Shown here in pieces: positions 33,125 through 45,354 of a stretch of 64,000 nucleotides of DNA. The notes under the pieces are model-generated. The model searched no databases. It was not told the origin of the DNA and saw only the letters and a program-made list of their open reading frames with translations. The stretch lies in assembly GCA_017591395.1 (NCBI GenBank), contig WEDG01007119.1:1-64000 (forward strand), in the 5' to 3' direction. How positions within the stretch are numbered: position 1 is the stretch's first letter; each line of letters begins with the position of its first letter. This stretch comes from Schistocephalus solidus. Its lineage: Eukaryota; Platyhelminthes; Cestoda; Diphyllobothriidea; Diphyllobothriidae. The position numbers were made by a program, and so were the translations under genes.

Positions 33125-33765
33125 AGCTGCTGGAGGCTAAGCCACATCAGTGCACACTAACTACAGCAATGCATAGACAGCACCCTCAAAACCATCATCA
33201 CGTACCTGAAAATATCATGGTTTCCTAGAAACCATAACTTGGAAGGTTGCCAATCTGACGCTTACACCACTGTGGGGGTGGGAGAGAGAGTAAGGTCGAC
33301 AGCTCAGCGCATGTTTCTCACTATAAATAATCTGACGCGCTTAAAACTATCACGGTGCGCTAAAAGCCGTGGCTTGGAAGGTTGCCATCTGACGGGATAA
33401 ATCGGACCGCGTGGTCAGCCCAATGTGTGTTTTGTGTAGAATGGCTGACTGGTGGACTGAGAGTCAGGCTGCAATGGCTCCTTCGTAATGTGGCCTTTAT
33501 GGCACTCCCACTCCGCGGGATCCGAGCCAGGTGTGGTGGTACGCCCAGGGGCGGCTCCGTCTGCGCCAGCCATTTGCGCCCTCTCCCATCTCCGGTCTTC
33601 TTATCTCTGTCATGACACCAGGCTGAGGGGTGGGAGGAAGAGTGAGTGCGGTAGATGCAGCGCAAGTCTCTATTAATTTAAACTAAATAACGCGCATGTC
33701 ACCGTCCTTGCTGTACCCTTCGGTGGAGCATACGGTGGACATCATCTAAATCGACGGTCGAACTA
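33125..33765 (-). mobile_element. Family B repeat, near-full-length copy
   Basis: Minus-strand copy from about 33225: GGAAGGTTGCCAATCTGACG, GGGAGAGAGAGTAAGGTCGAC, CTATCACGGTGCGCTAAAAGC, GGTTGCCATCTGACGGG, GGACTGAGAGTCAGGC, GGCCTTTATGGCACTCCC, CGAGCCAGGTGTGGTGG, CCGGTCTTCTTATCTCTG, CACCAGGCTGAGG, GTAGATGCAGCGCAAG, ACCGTCCTTGC. It begins about 100 bp after the zinc-finger stop codon; the intervening 33125-33225 is unassigned. Overlapping ORFs inside are fossils with no intact function. Confidence 0.8.
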
Positions 33766-33784
33766 TCGTGTGAGAAGTCCATTA

Positions 33785-34178
33785 CCCTCATCCGTGTGGG
33801 GCACCAACTGGGGTGTAGTAAGAATGGCTGATGACGGCTAATGAATCAGAAATGACATTCCGTTTTGTCTTGATTTTGTTGGCAATTTTAATTTGCCTAT
33901 AATGCTGGCCAGGGCTCAAAAGTGATCCTCTAGGCACAACGGGACGAGTGCACCCCGCAATGCGATTGTTTAACACTTAGCAACGATTTTTATTCAAAAA
34001 TTTGATACCAACAGGACAGCCAGTCAATGGCGCTCTGGTTAGACCGTAGGACTTGCAACTCGTAGCGTACGAGCTCAAGCCTCAAAGCCTGTGAAACCTG
34101 GGGTTGGATATGACAGGCTGAGGGCGGTTAATAAGCGATAAATGGTCATTCCAGTCTCCCTTGTCTTTTTCAGGGATT
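33785..34178 (+). mobile_element. Two tandem SINE units
   Basis: First unit: body AAGAATGGCTGATGACGGC (33829-33845) with tail TGTCTTGATTTTGTTGGC, then module GGGCTCAAAAGTGATCC and GGCACAACGGGACGAG. Second unit: tRNA-like head GCGCTCTGGTTAGACCG with decayed box B GAGCTCAAGCC, body GACAGGCTGAGGGCGG, tail CCAGTCTCCCTTGTC. Head-to-tail order repeats that of the 44.5 kb array. Confidence 0.7.
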
Positions 34179-36280
34179 TTATTCAGCCCGCAGTTATTCG
34201 AAATTGTGTCGCTGATCAGTTTCAGTGGAGCAACCCTCCTGGCGGTGACATCACCTCACCTGCGAGAAGTTGGAACTAATACTTCCGTGATATACTCAGC
34301 ATCCATCATCGACAATAGTCGACGCAACCAGCAGCAGATCCCCTCAACCGGTGGGTAGTTCAGACATCGATCGACAGTTCCCCCTGTAAGGGAACACAAA
34401 TCTACAACAGATGAATAATAGGTGATCGCTGGAGGATGGTGTTTGGCCATTCAGGATTTTCTCCCGAACACATCTTCGTAGACCGTTTGGGAAAATGCCA
34501 GTGACATCACTTTTGGAACCGTATTCTCTCCCACAGAAAACTACAAACAGCAGTCCCCAGCTTATGGGCGATCCCGTATCACTGGTTCAGGTGTGAGGAC
34601 TAGGACGCTACCACTTTTCTCTTATAAAAATTTGGAAATGAAGGAACCGGCATCTCCACATAAAATTGAAAACCATTGATTAAGCCCATTTGAATCACCC
34701 AAATATATTTACAAAGCAAGTTTTTCTTTCTGAACGTCAGTGCGGACGCCGTAAAAAACTGGTTTACCATCACCGCTAAGCGACCAGAATGTGGATCGTT
34801 CTACAAGCCACCTTCTTCATGCGAATAAGCGTTAATTTTACAGTAAACCAACTTTTACTCTGGAAAATAATACTGAGATTGGGATATCCAGCGTGATTAA
34901 CTCAGATAGCTAGACAACCGTAAAATAGCATGCTGACACGCCTTGATGGAAACGGGTCGATCTTAGAGGCAGCAGACGGTCGGCAGATGGTGTTCAACTT
35001 TTAACAGGCGCCACCGACGAAAAGAACGCAGGATAAGTGTCAACGGAACTCAGAAAATTAGGAGAAAAACTTGCGCACCTAGTGCGTTCGATGTCGATAA
35101 ACATGAACCACGCCGACGAACTTGCAAACCGGATTTCCAAAGCCTGCAAGGCTGTAGGTTAGTTATATCATTTAGTTTGGAACCACCGTTATTTCCATCT
35201 GTGCACGAAACTGAAGATCTATAGAACCACCCTTCCAGGAACGCTTTCACATGGGCCGGAGATCTGGACAGTCTACGAAGCCATGCAAGGAAACTTAAAA
35301 GCGTTTTTAATTCATATGCCCACGGAAGTGGCAAGGAACTTTGCCAGACATTGATATCCTTGAAGGGAGCGGTTTACTCATAAGTCAAACTATCCTGAAA
35401 CAGCGGCAGCAGCGACTGGGAATGGACTGCGCGCATTTGCTCAAGCGGTCCTTCTAGGGCGACCCAAGACGGATGGTATCAGATAAAGCGAACACAAGCG
35501 TCACATCAAGAACACCTTATATTTCCCACCAAGTACCTGCAAATCAACCCTGAGATCCTGAAAGGTCCCGCATAGGACCGACAGGCCTAGTGCACTTAAG
35601 CTCCCAATGGAGCAGCAATCGCGGAATATGGAAATCCACAGGCACGATAAAGGCGCGCAAAATGCCGCTGCAATAGACTAACGTCTACTTACGTTCACTT
35701 ATTGCCAACATACATATATGCACGGATGGTACTTGTTGGACACCTGCGAATCCATAGTCACGTTAACCTGCCCAAATCGACTCGCACGATACAAAACGCC
35801 TCCACCATTAACTTTCATCAAAGATCAGACTCCGTCAATCGGTTTGTGTTCCAATCGAGTTTTCCCTAATCGGGTATCTTCGATCCCATCGCAGTGGGGA
35901 TGTCGCCAAACGGTTACACAGCGGGTACAGAGAGGTGAAACAAGACCACACTGGCTCACAGCGTGAGCTCGTTGTGCAGCACTGAGTCCACGTGGGATTT
36001 TGGACCCCGCCATATATATGTGTTTTTCACGCAACACACCAAAGAAGATGTCAATTCGGCTACTGTGCCCGATCATATTTTCACTGAGTGACTCAGACAG
36101 GCTACTGGCACATGCGACAGAGAGCAAAAGACCTCGCGGGATCACTTTTGAGCTCGTTTCCTGGAGCTATCAGGTGCAAATTGTTAACGCCTGCGCAGAT
36201 TGCAGTTGTAACATACGGTGACATGGAGAAAGTGCCATATATAAATGGATAAAAATGTCTTTTACATGGTGCAAAACTTC
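34179..36280. other. Unassigned sequence
   Basis: No gene or repeat family recognised. ORFs of 60-106 codons occur on both strands without motif. Confidence 0.45.
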
Positions 36281-36284
36281 TTCT

Positions 36285-36642
<358 letters not shown>

Positions 36643-37744
36643 CTGCTGTGCCTCCACCCCCTCTGTAGCATCGGCTGCACCACCATGAATACACAGCTAC
36701 TGTACATTCGCATACTTTGCGCTACATTCCAGCGACGGAAGCGTGTAAGAAATGAGCAGTGTTTTCTGCCTTGGCAAAGACACTAGTGGGAGGGTGGTAT
36801 TCGCGGGCACTTTTTAAACCCCAGGCTGCAGCTACTGTGGCGCAGGTTCCCTGCTAGAAGTTCAGTGCAGCCAGTGGAGACGGCAGTGACTTGCATAGAC
36901 TTTGCTTCTTAACTTGTCTTTTTGTTGGGTACGGATTTCAATAGATAAACCCCATCAAAAAGGTATCGCAGGTTGAAATGAGCATTTGCGGTGCATTGAA
37001 ACAATTGATCTTGCGTGCTTTAACCTCACGTTTGTAGTACCTAAGGTGAAATGGCGAGAATGCTGGGTTGTTTTCTGGAGTGTCAGTCTTCAGAACCCGT
37101 CGTCATCAGTTATCTCATGGTGACGGTGCCCAACTACATTAAAAATTGCTCTTACAATTCCTATAATGACCCAAAATAAAGTGCACAGATTTCAAGCCCG
37201 CTTTCACATACATGTCGATATGCTATCTATTATCGTATCATTGCGCAGATTGGACAGTTAGTTGGCTATGCCAAACGAGATAGAAAAAGTCATTCAAGCC
37301 ATTCTGGCTGGCTTCGAATAAGTACTATAATGATTAGATCCCTACAGTGGACTGCGCTCTAGCTGCCTTTGATCAAAATGGGCCCTGGCTAGCTCAACCA
37401 TTGCGTTAATCTGACTGCACACAGTTCGCACGAGCCGTAGATGCGAGTATATATGTGACAAGCCACACATGCTCCCAGAAACCATTGGTTGGCTGATCCG
37501 GACAGTGGATTGGTGCATGAGAAAGTATGCCCGAAACTGGGAAATTCATTTATAGGACACACCAGCGTATTATTATGTGCCGGAAGTCATGGATTTGAAG
37601 TTTGTAAATTCAGTTCTTTTCTCATTCCTTCTTGAAGTGACCTTTGTGGTACTGCCACTGCTGTAAGCTCCTAGTCACCCACAAAGAAGCCTGAGACATA
37701 AGGTAAGAATGAGGTCATGCGTGAAGTATAGCCGAGCTGTTAAG
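36643..37744. other. Unassigned sequence
   Basis: No ORF of note and no repeat family recognised. Confidence 0.5.
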
Positions 37745-37935
37745 CTTTTTCAGTCCCTGCGCCCGAACGCACCTCCAGTCGGCTTGCCATTGGAGCTTAG
37801 TGAGTGAGGAAGGGGGAGTGTGGTTGGTGCTACTTAAGTCTGTCTCACTATAAAATAATTCACATGTGAGTCACTCGCTCTGCACATCGCGTGGTGGCCG
37901 CCATTACTTTCGACGGTCGAACTGTCGGCGTGAGT
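37745..37935 (-). mobile_element. Family B repeat fragment
   Basis: Minus-strand 5' half: GAGGAAGGGGGAGTGTGGTTG, GGTGCTACTTAAGTCTG, TCACTCGCTCTGCACATCGC, CGACGGTCGAACTGTCGG. Strongly diverged and missing the 3' half. Confidence 0.6.
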
Positions 37936-38525
37936 TTACTTGCACCCGTATCGGTATAACACGGATAATTTTCAGAAAGACATTACCGATAATAAACAAT
38001 GGAGACTAGAATGGCCACTTCTGGCTTATTGGAAGTCATCAGCCAGCCATTCCGAAGCCTAGGTGTAAGGCCACCCGAAGCTCGAGCACTCCCCCTGTTG
38101 ATTCGATGGGTAGAATATTTTATTTATAACTAAAAAGTAATAGGTTTGAGTCTCAGGCGTTGCCGCACCTGGGGTTGTTATGTTTGGCTGATGAACGCTC
38201 ACCGATCGGTTACAAGATCCACTCGTCCCGTTCTACCTTGGGACTCACTCTCAAGTCTCACCAACAGCCGCACAGAAGCTTATGTATAAATTTTCTGAAA
38301 AAAAGGACAATGGAGACTGGAATGGTCATTTCTGGTTCAGTAGCCGCCACCAGACAGTCATACACAACCCTAAGAGGTGCAGTACAAGAGTTAGAAAATT
38401 GGACTTCAAATCAACAGGTCACGGGTTTGAGCCTCGTGTGGTGCCACCACCTGAGGTTGGGTACGGCTGGCTGATGACGACTAATAAGCCAGAAATGGCC
38501 ATTTCGGTCATATCTTGTCTTGTCA
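37936..38525. mobile_element. Cluster of four SINE fragments in alternating orientation
   Basis: Minus copy 37997-38110 (GGAGACTAGAATGGCC, CAGCCAGCCATTCC), plus fragment 38135-38205 with module to 38270, minus copy 38305-38380 (GGAGACTGGAATGGTC), plus copy 38385-38520 with box-B-like GGGTTTGAGCCTCG, GGCTGATGACGAC, and GCCAGAAATGGCCATTTCGG. The alternation gives inverted pairs able to fold on themselves. Confidence 0.65.
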
Positions 38526-41098
38526 GCCTCTGTACGGGTGCGAGCAGGGATCGAGAATGAGCCCGAATGCCTCGTAGTGCGATCAGTGAGCATTTAACTA
38601 CAACGGGTAACCGTATTTGTCATTATGAATTTCCATATTTTATTTTGAGCACCGCAATGAAATAAAATGACTTATCAACTTCTTCATTATTCTGCCTGGG
38701 AACCTAATGCGTTAAGATTGGTTGTTGTGCCACGGTTAAATACTTGCAGTATAATAGGTTGTACGATTTTAATTAAATGAGCGTAATAAATACGCAAGCA
38801 CTGTTTGATTTTGCTTTGACATTACCTAAGTTGATCTCCCTGCTGATCATACGTCCAAATGGGAGGAATGTTGTCTGACAGTGCTGGTAGCCAAGGCAAC
38901 AGCACTGTTGCGTCAGAATTGATCATACTCAGACACCCAACCTGCTGTTCACCTGCCAGTTACCGCACTATCTAATAACCCTCCTGATCAAAATCCAAAC
39001 AATTCATTGGTTCTGGCAGCCCTTGGAACATTTTAGATTCAAAACGTGCCGCAATTGCTAAGCTTTTTTCGGATGTGACGAAAACTCGCAACCTATGAGC
39101 TCTGTAGTTCTTCCTTGCTTATCAGATCACAGGAGGCGTTTGATGCGCTGACACCGAGGCTTACACTTTTCCCTTCCAACGATGCTGATGTGTCACCTGC
39201 TAATGACTTCATTTCTAACAGACAAAATCACCGGCATCGTTCCTTAGTCGCTTCGGTAAACACTGGCTCCCAAGTAGCGTTCGCAGCACTTCCAAGGTCA
39301 CTTCTAAGTGGCTCATAATTAAAGGCCCGCCGACAAAGCCTTGACTTGACTTTTTAACTACCATTCGCTGTCTGTCAACTATGGATAGCGAACTTGTGGT
39401 TAGGAGACATGACTCTAGCGTTAGCGCGCATCGTAAGCTTCGCAAATTGTGCATCTACTGATAAGTAGTGGAACGTTTATATCTAACCTTGTCTGAAGGT
39501 AAGAATGCCTTGTATGGCCGTTTGAGCAGGACGCGGGAAAAGGAACCGTCCACAATTCACGTAGCTTTGCACCAAATTTCAGGAAATTATGTATAGGATC
39601 AAGGTGAGGGTTGAAATTATGTTCGGGGCAAGGAAGGGGTAATGTGTGATTTTGGAGTACTTTTTCTACTTCTTAGACTGTTGAATAAATCACAAATCTC
39701 AGAACCGCTGACAGTAGTTAGGCATGGAAACAGAAAACCTACCCCGATCAGAGAGTCTTCTTGTAAATGAGGACGCTCAGATCCTGGCTCATCTCTTAAT
39801 ACCCGAGATTGAACTGTATTTGCTGGCTAACCTGAGTAATATTAGTATTCATAGCTTAACTGCTGACCAGAAAAACTAGAACTTAAACAAGAATTCAGCG
39901 ATCAATTTAGCTGAAAAACTGAATAGTCCAATTCCAGGCAAACAATATGTCGGCTTAAATGACGACAGCTAAATTTCACCGATAAGCGGCGTTTTCCGAT
40001 CGGAGTGGAGATCAGAATTAGTTTCTGCGGACTAAAGACGGTTTCTGCATCATAGACAACCGTCTCGGTATTTCGTGACTTTAGGTAAAATGCATCTAGA
40101 ATGTTGGTTATTCGTGCCCTTGACAGGATGTGAGGTTTTTGGTTCCAGAGCTGCAAGTCCAAATAGCACGCTGAGTATTCCGTTGAACAGTTGAGCATGG
40201 CATCGCGAATTTGGCACCCATGTTGCGCGTGCCTCCGTTGGTAAACGCTGTCTTTTTGTCGGCACGATCTAAACCACAATCAGTCTAGACTGAGGAACTT
40301 GCCTGGATGTCAGTAATTGCTTTTACAGTTATATGCTAGAGAAAGTTGGCACGAGTCTGACAATGACCGGGGTGACAGCAATCAACGCCAGTTGTCATAC
40401 CTCGTAAAGAACCTTTGCGGCTCACTGGGAAGGAAAATCTCTGGACTGCGCTTTACCACAGAACACAGAACAGGATACAATGTCACTGATCCGGAAAAAA
40501 ATACAGAATTGTAATTGCGATAGTAAACAAAGAAGCATACATAAAAAATTAAAACATATACGATTGACTATCAGGTGAACATATTTTAGCTTTCCACGTA
40601 AATATTAGGCATGACAACGCATTAGTGAAGAAGGATTTTTTGATTCAATCCTCTGCTTGAAATATTGTAAATTCAATCAAATTTCCTACAAGGGAGGCAC
40701 AGTTAAATAAAAGGAATAATTTTAATTATAGGAATTTAATAACCAATTCCTATATATTGTTATTCACTAGCCCTCACGCTTCAGAAGTTATTTGATAGAC
40801 TTTTTTGATTGGCAGTCTCCCCATCCCTACAAAGAGGCATCATTAATTCTAAAAATAAAGATATGAAACCGATCGTGCACCAAAAGAGCAGATTTACTAG
40901 ATTAAAAGAAACTGCTTGTGAGCACCTCAAATATTTCTAAAATTAAAAGTGCTCCAAGAAACTAAATACGTCTTTTGCAAAATTAAAGTGTATGATAATC
41001 CGAAGCTTTCAATAAAATTAAAATAAAAACCTTGAAGTTCTCATACCCTTTCCGAGGTTTGCAAGTAAATATCTGAAGGTAAAAAACCAATCAAAGAT
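38526..41098. other. Unassigned sequence
   Basis: Mostly AT-rich. A weak telomere-like patch lies at 39598-39640 (GGATCAAGGTGAGGG, GGGGCAAGGAAGGGG). The 125-codon minus-strand ORF at 39902-40279 overlaps a 71-codon ORF in another frame and has no recognisable motif. Confidence 0.4.
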
Positions 41099-41400
41099 AT
41101 TGATGGATCGCCGATTCGACGATGTCCACGTGTGCTACCCAGCCGGTTTGGCTCAGGGACAATCACTTGTACCGCAGATGCCTCACTCCCTTTTACCTCC
41201 TCATCTGATTTCGGAAGCATGATCGAGCTCAGAAGAACGGAGGCAGTGGCCTACAAAGCTAACCAGCCCTTCAAAATTTGCCACACATGTACTAGGGACC
41301 AGGCTTTCGTGGTGAAAAAAAATAAAGGTGAGGCTTGGATCTCAAACAGAGTGTATGGTCCACAGATGCCACATTAAGAAAAAACACTAGCAGATTGACT
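41099..41400 (+). mobile_element. Family B 5' segment immediately upstream of a PLE RT
   Basis: GATTCGACGATGTCCACGTG, GGCTCAGGGACAATCACTTG, AGAAGAACGGAGGC, and CAGATGCCACATTAAGAA correspond in order to the first half of the reference family B copy (19498-19800). The PLE RT frame starts just after it, and the family B end motif reappears just after the RT stop. Confidence 0.6.
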
Positions 41401-42515
41401 GTTCTTATCAATATTTGACCAATTACCAGAAATATCGAGGCTTGCTAACAAAGTCGCACATGGAGAAATTAAAAGATCTCTGCCAAAACAAAGATGTCCT
41501 CATAATGAGGCCAGATAAGGGAATGGGCATTGTCTTAATGGACAGAACAGATTATATAATGAAACAAAAAGCAATTCTATCGGACAAGGAAAAGTTTATA
41601 GTGACAGAAAAGGAGAAGGATCGGACTGATGAGGTAGAAGTACAACTGACTGAATGTTAGAAAAGACTTCAAACGGAAGGTTTGATAAGCGAAAATGATC
41701 TAGCGCGCCTCCACCCCGTCGGCACGCATGTACCTCGATTGTGTGGCTTACCAAAGATCCACAAATATAGCCTACCCGTTCGTCGCATCCTAGATATGAG
41801 GAAATCTCCGTACCATACGATCGTAAAATGGTTAGCGGACAAACTGAAGCCCATACAGGATCAGCTAGTGCCGCATAGCTACCGAGATACCTTTGAGTTC
41901 GTTGAAGGCGTGAAAGACCTCGACCCGAACGGCATGACGATGTTTTCACTGGATGTCTCGTCTCTTTTTACGAATTTGCCAGTCACGGAGGCAGTCAACT
42001 ACGTCGGGGAATTCCTTACTTCCAGTCAACAAGATAAAGGAAAACCAATGAATGCGCTCAAGCAATTGTAAGTAAAATGTACGATGAACGTGCAGTTCCT
42101 GTTTAACAACAACTTGTACAGACAGATAGACGGAGTAGCTATGGGCTTACCCCTTGGCACACTTCTTGTGAATATTTTAACGGGCAAGATGGAAACTTTA
42201 CAGCTTCGTCCGCAGATGAACCGTCTTAAATATTATGGACACTGCGTGGATGATATCTTTGCGGATGTATCTGAGCAAATGGATATTTCAGCTGTAATGG
42301 ATACCATAAATCAGATGCACCCGTCAATCAAATTTACGCTCGAAAAGGAACCATCCGGATCGCTACCTTTCCTGGACGTGCTTCTGTGTAGAAGGCATGA
42401 TAGGAGTATACAATGTAGTGTCTATCGTAAGAAGACATGGTCCGGACAATACAGCCACTTTGGGAGTTTTGCACCGCGGAACTTTAAGCGTAAGCGGGCC
42501 AAGATAGCCCGTTAA
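41401..42515 (+). pseudogene. Penelope-like element reverse transcriptase, decayed (copy 1)
   Basis: One frame from 41415 to 42515 is interrupted by TAG (41658-41660; TTG in copy 2) and TAA (42069-42071). PLE hallmarks in order: DVLIMRPDKGMGIVLMDRTD, LPKIHK (after VPRLCG), RRILDMRKSPYHTIVKWLA, motif A MTMFSLDVSSLFTNLP, motif B DGVAMGLPLGTLLVNI, motif C CVDDIF (YVDD in active families), PFLDVLL, and VYRKKTWSGQYSHF just after the RT core. The C at the first position of motif C probably reflects decay. No GIY-YIG domain follows. The copy is inverted relative to 50245-51172. Confidence 0.88.
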
Positions 42516-43082
42516 GTGACAGCCATCCAAGTTACGGATTTTGGCGCACCATGATATTCTTAAAATATTGATGTAAGTGACTGACTGCTGACTGCCATGA
42601 CGACGGAGTCAGCAGAATCGACAGCTTTCCTTCACCTCTGTCGAAGGAAGCAGTTTACGTCTGGAAGTCCTCTATTTCAGTGTTTGGCGCAAGTGGCTGA
42701 CAGAGCTAGACAGATAAATTTAAAGCGCTCACCGGACCTAGTTTTATTATGGCTGACTTTCCCGAGAGATGGCTGGCTAGCCATTTTAAAAACGTGTACT
42801 GTTAATATCGATCAGTGTTTTAGATGACAGGTCACACCTTTCACATTTAGGCTGATCGATTTTTCTCTCAAGCTATGTAGCTTGTCTACGTGTGCCACAC
42901 GCCACCTATTTCCTTACTGAAAACACACTGTGTTTTCGCACAATCGAGGTGGGTGGTTCAGATCCCACATAACCGAGGACGCCTTAGAGGCAACGTTTGT
43001 TTTTAAATTTGGGTTACCGACTCGCTGTAACTTCATTGCAACTCTCTTTAGTTTTTTTATGTTTCACTGACATCGTGCACAA
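42516..43082 (+). mobile_element. PLE copy 1 downstream region
   Basis: Shared with copy 2 (49690-50244). Begins with a family-B-like end (ACAGCCATCCAAGTTACGG, TTTTGGCGCACCATGATATTC), then a 76-codon frame conserved between copies only by nucleotide identity. It contains GGTGGGTGGTTCAGATCCC near 42948, a box-B-like T-arm, and the homology ends after GGGTTACCGACTCGCTG near 43080. No endonuclease domain can be read. Confidence 0.7.
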
Positions 43083-44540
43083 AATAAATAACAGTTAACT
43101 ACTAATTTTACCGAGTGCAGCCGAGAGGGCGTACATTCTAAAGCCGGTATCTCGGTGTTTCGCTTATATTTTCGGACAAAGCTGCAATTTAGTTAATATC
43201 AAAACTTCACTTGCGCAATCCTTGCTAATCGAGAACACTTAAAAATATCACTGACTGCATGTACAAATTTATCATAAACAAACTTTTCTTTACGGCTTAT
43301 TTTCACACGCAGCAACTTGTCGTGGGAAGTTAAATATGTACATATGCTGAGATGGTGTTGCATTCGATGTGAGTGGCGCCGTTAAGCCAAAATTTATCAC
43401 ACTAAGTAAATACTCATTCAAAAAGTTTCCTAATGTTCAACTATTTATTCCAAATCATATCTTTACTTTAAGAAATAAGCCTCAAGAAAAATTGATTTAC
43501 AACCAATTACATATAAGAAGTGACATTTCTGTTAATATTTTAGCTGAAATAGCGTTTGATTCAATTGAACGTTGACGTGTAGTAGAAGACACTACGTACT
43601 TCTTAATTATCGGGAGGTTATACAGTTACATAAGTAAATTTTTCGCTACTTATTATTCAAGCAAAATGGGGTACCACGTTTCCATGACTTAATAATTGCC
43701 ATTTTAGCGCGAAATTCATTACACAGTATTCCCTAAGTAGTCGGCATTGTTAATACTCTTACAAGCATTGTGTCAGCGGTTAATGTTTTTTTGAATAATT
43801 GTCCGTGTTATACTCCACAAATGTCTCCAAATTACATTGTATATGACCAATATGGTAGTTGGAAAAATGTGCGAAAATGATCAACAGCAATCTCAACATT
43901 CGGAAGTTGACCAATAAAAATAACCGACCATGAGATCAGGTGAAACGTAAAAGACATTAGAGTTAATATTATGTTTGTCAGGATTAACATTTTCTTTGCT
44001 CAATCAGAAATTCCGCGAGCAGGTTAATTTGCGTCAAATGAGTTAACTCGACATCTTCAGGAACATAAAGCCAGTCTACGTTAATAATTGAGTGGATAAG
44101 ACAACATAAGCACAACACAATTTTAAAAGTCATTTTAAATATCCATCAGCTAAATATTTTCCAGCAAGTTGTGAAAATGTAAACAAGGACAGATAATCAA
44201 CTGCCTCATATTTGACTCTGTTCGACGTACTTCCTCTGTTCCTCCATCGCGGTTGACCACGACAAAGGAGATTTAAATTGACTTTGGGGGTAAGAAATCA
44301 GAGAAGCAAACGACATCCTAAAAGCCCTTATCGACAAGCTGATCAGTGACTTAGAACTTGGAGGAGAATAAGCAGATTCAATAGTAAACCAAATGTGTCA
44401 TGTGTAACAAGACATCATTTCTTCTACAAATTATTCTAGAAATTGTGCAATTATCGAAATCGGTGAGTTTCAAAGTGTTTTGGTCTACAGGGACTGTAGA
44501 TTGAAAGTTGCCGCTCAACATGAAAAACATGTCCTATAAG

Positions 44541-44542
<2 letters not shown>
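43083..44542. other. Unassigned AT-rich sequence
   Basis: No gene or repeat family recognised between PLE copy 1 and the SINE array. Confidence 0.5.
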
Positions 44543-44576
<34 letters not shown>

Positions 44577-45181
44577 ATAAGATAGAACCGACAAAGACAA
44601 GGGAGACCGGAATGGCCATTTCTGGCTTATTAGCCGCCATCAGCCAGCCATACCCAATCCCAGGTGTGGATCACCCGAGATTCGAACCCGCGACATTTGG
44701 TTATTGAGTGAATCACCCTACCATTGAGCCACGGGCCCGTTGTTTTGTCGGTTGCGATCGGGAATATGGACTATGAAAGGGTGGTGTTAACCGATCTCTT
44801 TAAGGAACACTTATGTTCCGTTGTGCCTTGGAGCTCACTTTTGAGCCCTCGCGAGCAGTCGCATAGCGACTTGACATATACATTGATAAGATGGAACCGA
44901 CGAAGACAAGGGAGACCGGAATGGCCATTTCTGGCTTATAAGCCGTCATCATCCAGTCACACCCAATCCCAGGTGTGGATCACGCGAGATTCGAACCCGC
45001 GAGATTTGGTTATTGATTGTAACACCTTACCATTGAGCCACGGGCCCGTTGTTTTGTCCGTTGCAATCGGGAATATGGACTATGAAAGTTTGGTGTTCAC
45101 CGATCTCGTTAAGGAACACTTATGTTCCGTTGGGTCTAGGAGCTCACTTTTGAGCACTCGCAGGCATTTGCATAGCGACTT

Positions 45182-45240
<59 letters not shown>

Positions 45241-45330
45241 ATAAGATGAAACAGACAAAGACAAGGGAGACCGAAATAGCCATTTCTGGCTTATTAACCG
45301 TCATCAGCCAGTCATACCCATCAATATATA
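44543..45330 (-). mobile_element. Tandem array of SINE units with (TA)n
   Basis: Three head-to-tail units start at 44572, 44881 and 45237, each opening TTGATAAGATGGAACCGAC-like (GAAACAG variant in the third). A unit on the minus strand reads: hairpin GTCGC/GCGAC, GGAACATAAGTGTTCC module, tRNA-like head with box A TGGCTCAATGGTAGGG and box B CGGGTTCGAATCTCG, hammerhead-like body, and tail GTCTCCCTTGTCTTTG. (TA)n tracts of about 30 and 55 bp lie at 44543-44575 and 45184-45238. Unit length is about 309 bp without TA expansion. A 287-codon plus-strand ORF across the array is only the reverse reading of the repeat. Confidence 0.88.
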
Positions 45331-45354
45331 TGTCAAGTCATTTTGCGACTGCCC

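Noticed and set aside
41622..41660. CTGATGA string inside the PLE RT considered as another hammerhead core
   Set aside because: There is no suitably placed GAAA and no pairing helices. The string is part of the coding sequence.
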